From Sinomonas notoginsengisoli (lineage in GTDB: Bacteria; Actinomycetota; Actinomycetes; Actinomycetales; Micrococcaceae), in the NCBI RefSeq assembly GCF_021554725.1, contig NZ_JAIZDP010000009.1, positions 1 through 64,000 on the forward strand: DNA of 64,000 nt, given 5' to 3'. The number at the start of each line of letters is the position of its first letter. Position 1 is the first letter of the stretch. The position numbers and the translations under genes are program-made. This document shows, one piece after another, positions 62,498 to 64,000 of this stretch. The notes beneath the pieces were generated by a model that saw only the letters and a program-made list of their open reading frames with translations, ran no database searches and had not been told where the DNA came from.

Positions 62498-63310
62498 TCA
62501 GCTCAGGCTGCTGGCCTTGAGCCGCTGGATGAACAGCCGGGACTGCTCCGGGCCGTACGGGAGGATCGGGACGGCCTTGGTAGCGTCGTCGGGCGTCTCC
62601 CGCGTGGCCTGCCTGGCCGAACGAACCGCCGTCGCCATCGTATCCGCCATGGTGCGTACAAACGCATCGCTGCACAGGCCGCCATGGCCGGGCACCAGAT
62701 GCTCGTAGCGGTTGCGGAGGGCTGAGATGTGCCGCAGCGTGTCCGCCCATTCTTCAGGGAACGAGTCTCCGAACTCGGGATAGGCGCCCTCCTCGACGAG
62801 GTCGCCAGAGAACAGGGTGGACGCGGTCCCGACGAGGACGTCGCCGTCCGTGTGTCCGCGCCCGAGGTAGAAGAGGGTCACGGACGCGCCGCCGAGGTCC
62901 ACGAGCACGGGCTGGTCCCGCACCACCGCCGTCGGCACCACGATGCGCGCCCCCTCGCCCTCACCCGAGACCATCTCGGGCTCGGCCTCGGCCACCGCCA
63001 TGCGATGCGCCTCGCCGTTCTCGGCGATTTCAGCGACGGCGTTCTCGTGTGCGTAGAACTCGGTCACGCCTGCCGCAGCGAACGCACCGTTGCCGAAGTA
63101 GTGGTCGTAGTGCGCATGGGTGTTTACGACGACGAGCGGCAGCTCGGTCTTCTCCCGCACCGCAGCGAGGATCTCGGCACCCTGGCGAGGGCCCTGTCCC
63201 GTGTCCACCACGAGCGCGCGCTCGTCGCCGACGACCAGCCCGATGTTGAGCCTCAGCGGCTCTGTTGCCAGGACGTAGGTGTTCGCTCCGAGATCCTGCC
63301 ATTCAGCCAC
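62498..63310 (-). CDS. MBL-fold metallo-hydrolase
   Basis: Metallo-beta-lactamase-fold hydrolase of 270 residues. THAHYDH (His65, His67, Asp69, His70) is the zinc motif; GRGHTDGDVLV, FSGDLVEEG and VPGHGGLCS give the remaining ligands. Proteins of this subgroup include lactonases and glyoxalase II-like thioesterases. Substrate unknown. Lies upstream of the MinD-like gene on the same strand with 44 bases between. Confidence 0.88.
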   Translation of the reverse strand: MAEWQDLGANTYVLATEPLRLNIGLVVGDERALVVDTGQGPRQGAEILAAVREKTELPLVVVNTHAHYDHYFGNGAFAAAGVTEFYAHENAVAEIAENGEAHRMAVAEAEPEMVSGEGEGARIVVPTAVVRDQPVLVDLGGASVTLFYLGRGHTDGDVLVGTASTLFSGDLVEEGAYPEFGDSFPEEWADTLRHISALRNRYEHLVPGHGGLCSDAFVRTMADTMATAVRSARQATRETPDDATKAVPILPYGPEQSRLFIQRLKASSLS

Positions 63311-63365
63311 TGGTGTGCCGTCCTTCCGTGGGCGCTACGGGTTTCCCCCGATTCTGCCACGGCCC

Positions 63366-64000
63366 CTACAGGTCCGCGAGGACGCTGCCTGGCCGCTCGA
63401 CAGCGTCTGCCACGAAGCGCAGGAACCCGCCGGCCGTGCCGCCGTCGCACACGCGGTGGTCGAACGTGAGGGTGAGCTGGACCACCTTGCGGACCGCCAG
63501 CTCGCCGTCCACGGCCCACGGCCTCTCGATGATCCGGCCGACGCCGAGGATGGCGGCTTCCGGGTGGTTGATGATCGCCGCGCTGCCGTCCACACCGAAC
63601 ACGCCGTAATTGTTGAGCGTGAACGTGCCGCCGAGGAGGTCCGCGGGGGAGGCCTTGCCGTCCCGCGCAAGGGCGGTGAGGCGGCGCAGCTCGGAATCGA
63701 GCTCGCGGGCGCTCATCATGTGCGCGCCGCGAATGGCGGGAACCACGAGGCCCCGGTCCGTCTGCGCCGCGAAGCCGAGATTGACGCCGTCGAACTGGAC
63801 GATCTCCTGGCCGTCCCCCGGAGAGCCCTCGATGCGCGTGTTGAGCTCCGGATACTTGACCAGACCCGCGAGTACGAACCGGGCGATGAACGCGAGCAGG
63901 CTCGGACTGTTCTCCGGGTCGCGGTGCTTGAGGTCCTGGCGCAGGTCGACGAGCGCGGTCGCGTCGGCGTCGACCCAGACCGTCGCCTCGGGGATCTCCG
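63366..64000 (-). CDS. 2-oxoacid dehydrogenase E2 catalytic domain (partial, cut by window edge)
   Basis: C-terminal 211 residues of a dihydrolipoamide acyltransferase. From the window edge it reads EIPEATVWVDADATALVDLR and continues through FTLNNYGVFGVDGSAAIINH to the active-site DHRVCDG and a TAG stop at 63366. The histidine and aspartate of DHRxxDG are the catalytic residues. The fragment resembles E2 of branched-chain or pyruvate dehydrogenase complexes; lipoyl and E3-binding domains lie beyond the window. Confidence 0.9.
   Translation of the reverse strand, partial: EIPEATVWVDADATALVDLRQDLKHRDPENSPSLLAFIARFVLAGLVKYPELNTRIEGSPGDGQEIVQFDGVNLGFAAQTDRGLVVPAIRGAHMMSARELDSELRRLTALARDGKASPADLLGGTFTLNNYGVFGVDGSAAIINHPEAAILGVGRIIERPWAVDGELAVRKVVQLTLTFDHRVCDGGTAGGFLRFVADAVERPGSVLADL

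Overview
The window is 64 kb of high-GC DNA from an actinomycete. The gene content points to the family Micrococcaceae (Arthrobacter/Sinomonas-like): a menaquinone pathway with MenJ-type reductase, FprA-type ferredoxin reductases, IdeR-type iron boxes, GTG starts, dense 4-bp ATGA/GTGA stop-start overlaps and probable leaderless mRNAs. The placement is inference from gene content, not from a phylogeny.

Layout. 0-2 kb: a serine recombinase and a degenerate stretch, then bfd-bfr with an iron box. 2-13 kb: iron and oxidative-stress functions, namely an MFS exporter divergent from efeO-efeB (no efeU), panE-htpX, two overlapping alpha/beta hydrolases, and a Fur-family regulator followed by katA. 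12.5-18.2 kb: TetR regulator, amino-acid permease, fprA copy 1, a fetB-like permease without an ATPase, and rarD. 18.2-19.5 kb: a DUF559-type nuclease-like gene bracketed by short periodic repeat arrays. 19.5-24.7 kb: a membrane protein, a decayed OsmC-family gene, a universal stress protein, gabT and its divergent PucR regulator with an 11-bp inverted repeat between them. 24.7-31.8 kb: fprA copy 2, cysG, a sulfonate-type ABC transporter and homocysteine methyltransferase. 32-34.3 kb: katG, whose best start is followed by an in-frame amber codon. 34.4-42.1 kb: sulfate assimilation (sir-cysH-cysD-cysN) with sirohydrochlorin chelatase and a transporter. 42.2-43.9 kb: a SUKH-like gene and a second nuclease-like gene, again bracketed by periodic repeats of a different sequence. 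44-56.6 kb: menaquinone synthesis (polyprenyl synthase, menJ, menG, menF, menD, menC) interleaved with a polar amino-acid ABC transporter and a PhoX-type phosphatase with a PHO box. 56.6-64 kb: an M50 peptidase-like protein, tandem PAP2 phosphatases, an MFS transporter, an Ala/Pro-rich MinD-like ATPase, an MBL hydrolase and the end of a 2-oxoacid dehydrogenase E2 gene cut by the window edge.

How the parts fit. Siroheme (cysG, chelatase), FprA (electron supply to ferredoxin) and Sir/CysH/CysD/CysN form one sulfur-reduction route, fed by sulfate or by sulfonates through the ABC transporter. The iron genes (bfr, bfd, efeOB) carry IdeR-like sites and sit near two catalases.

The most unusual signal is the shared architecture of the two loci at 18.3-19.5 kb and 42.8-43.9 kb. 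Each has a winged-helix plus PD-(D/E)XK-like gene of about 310 residues, tightly flanked on both sides by arrays of a locus-specific short motif with strict 19-bp or 21-bp spacing.
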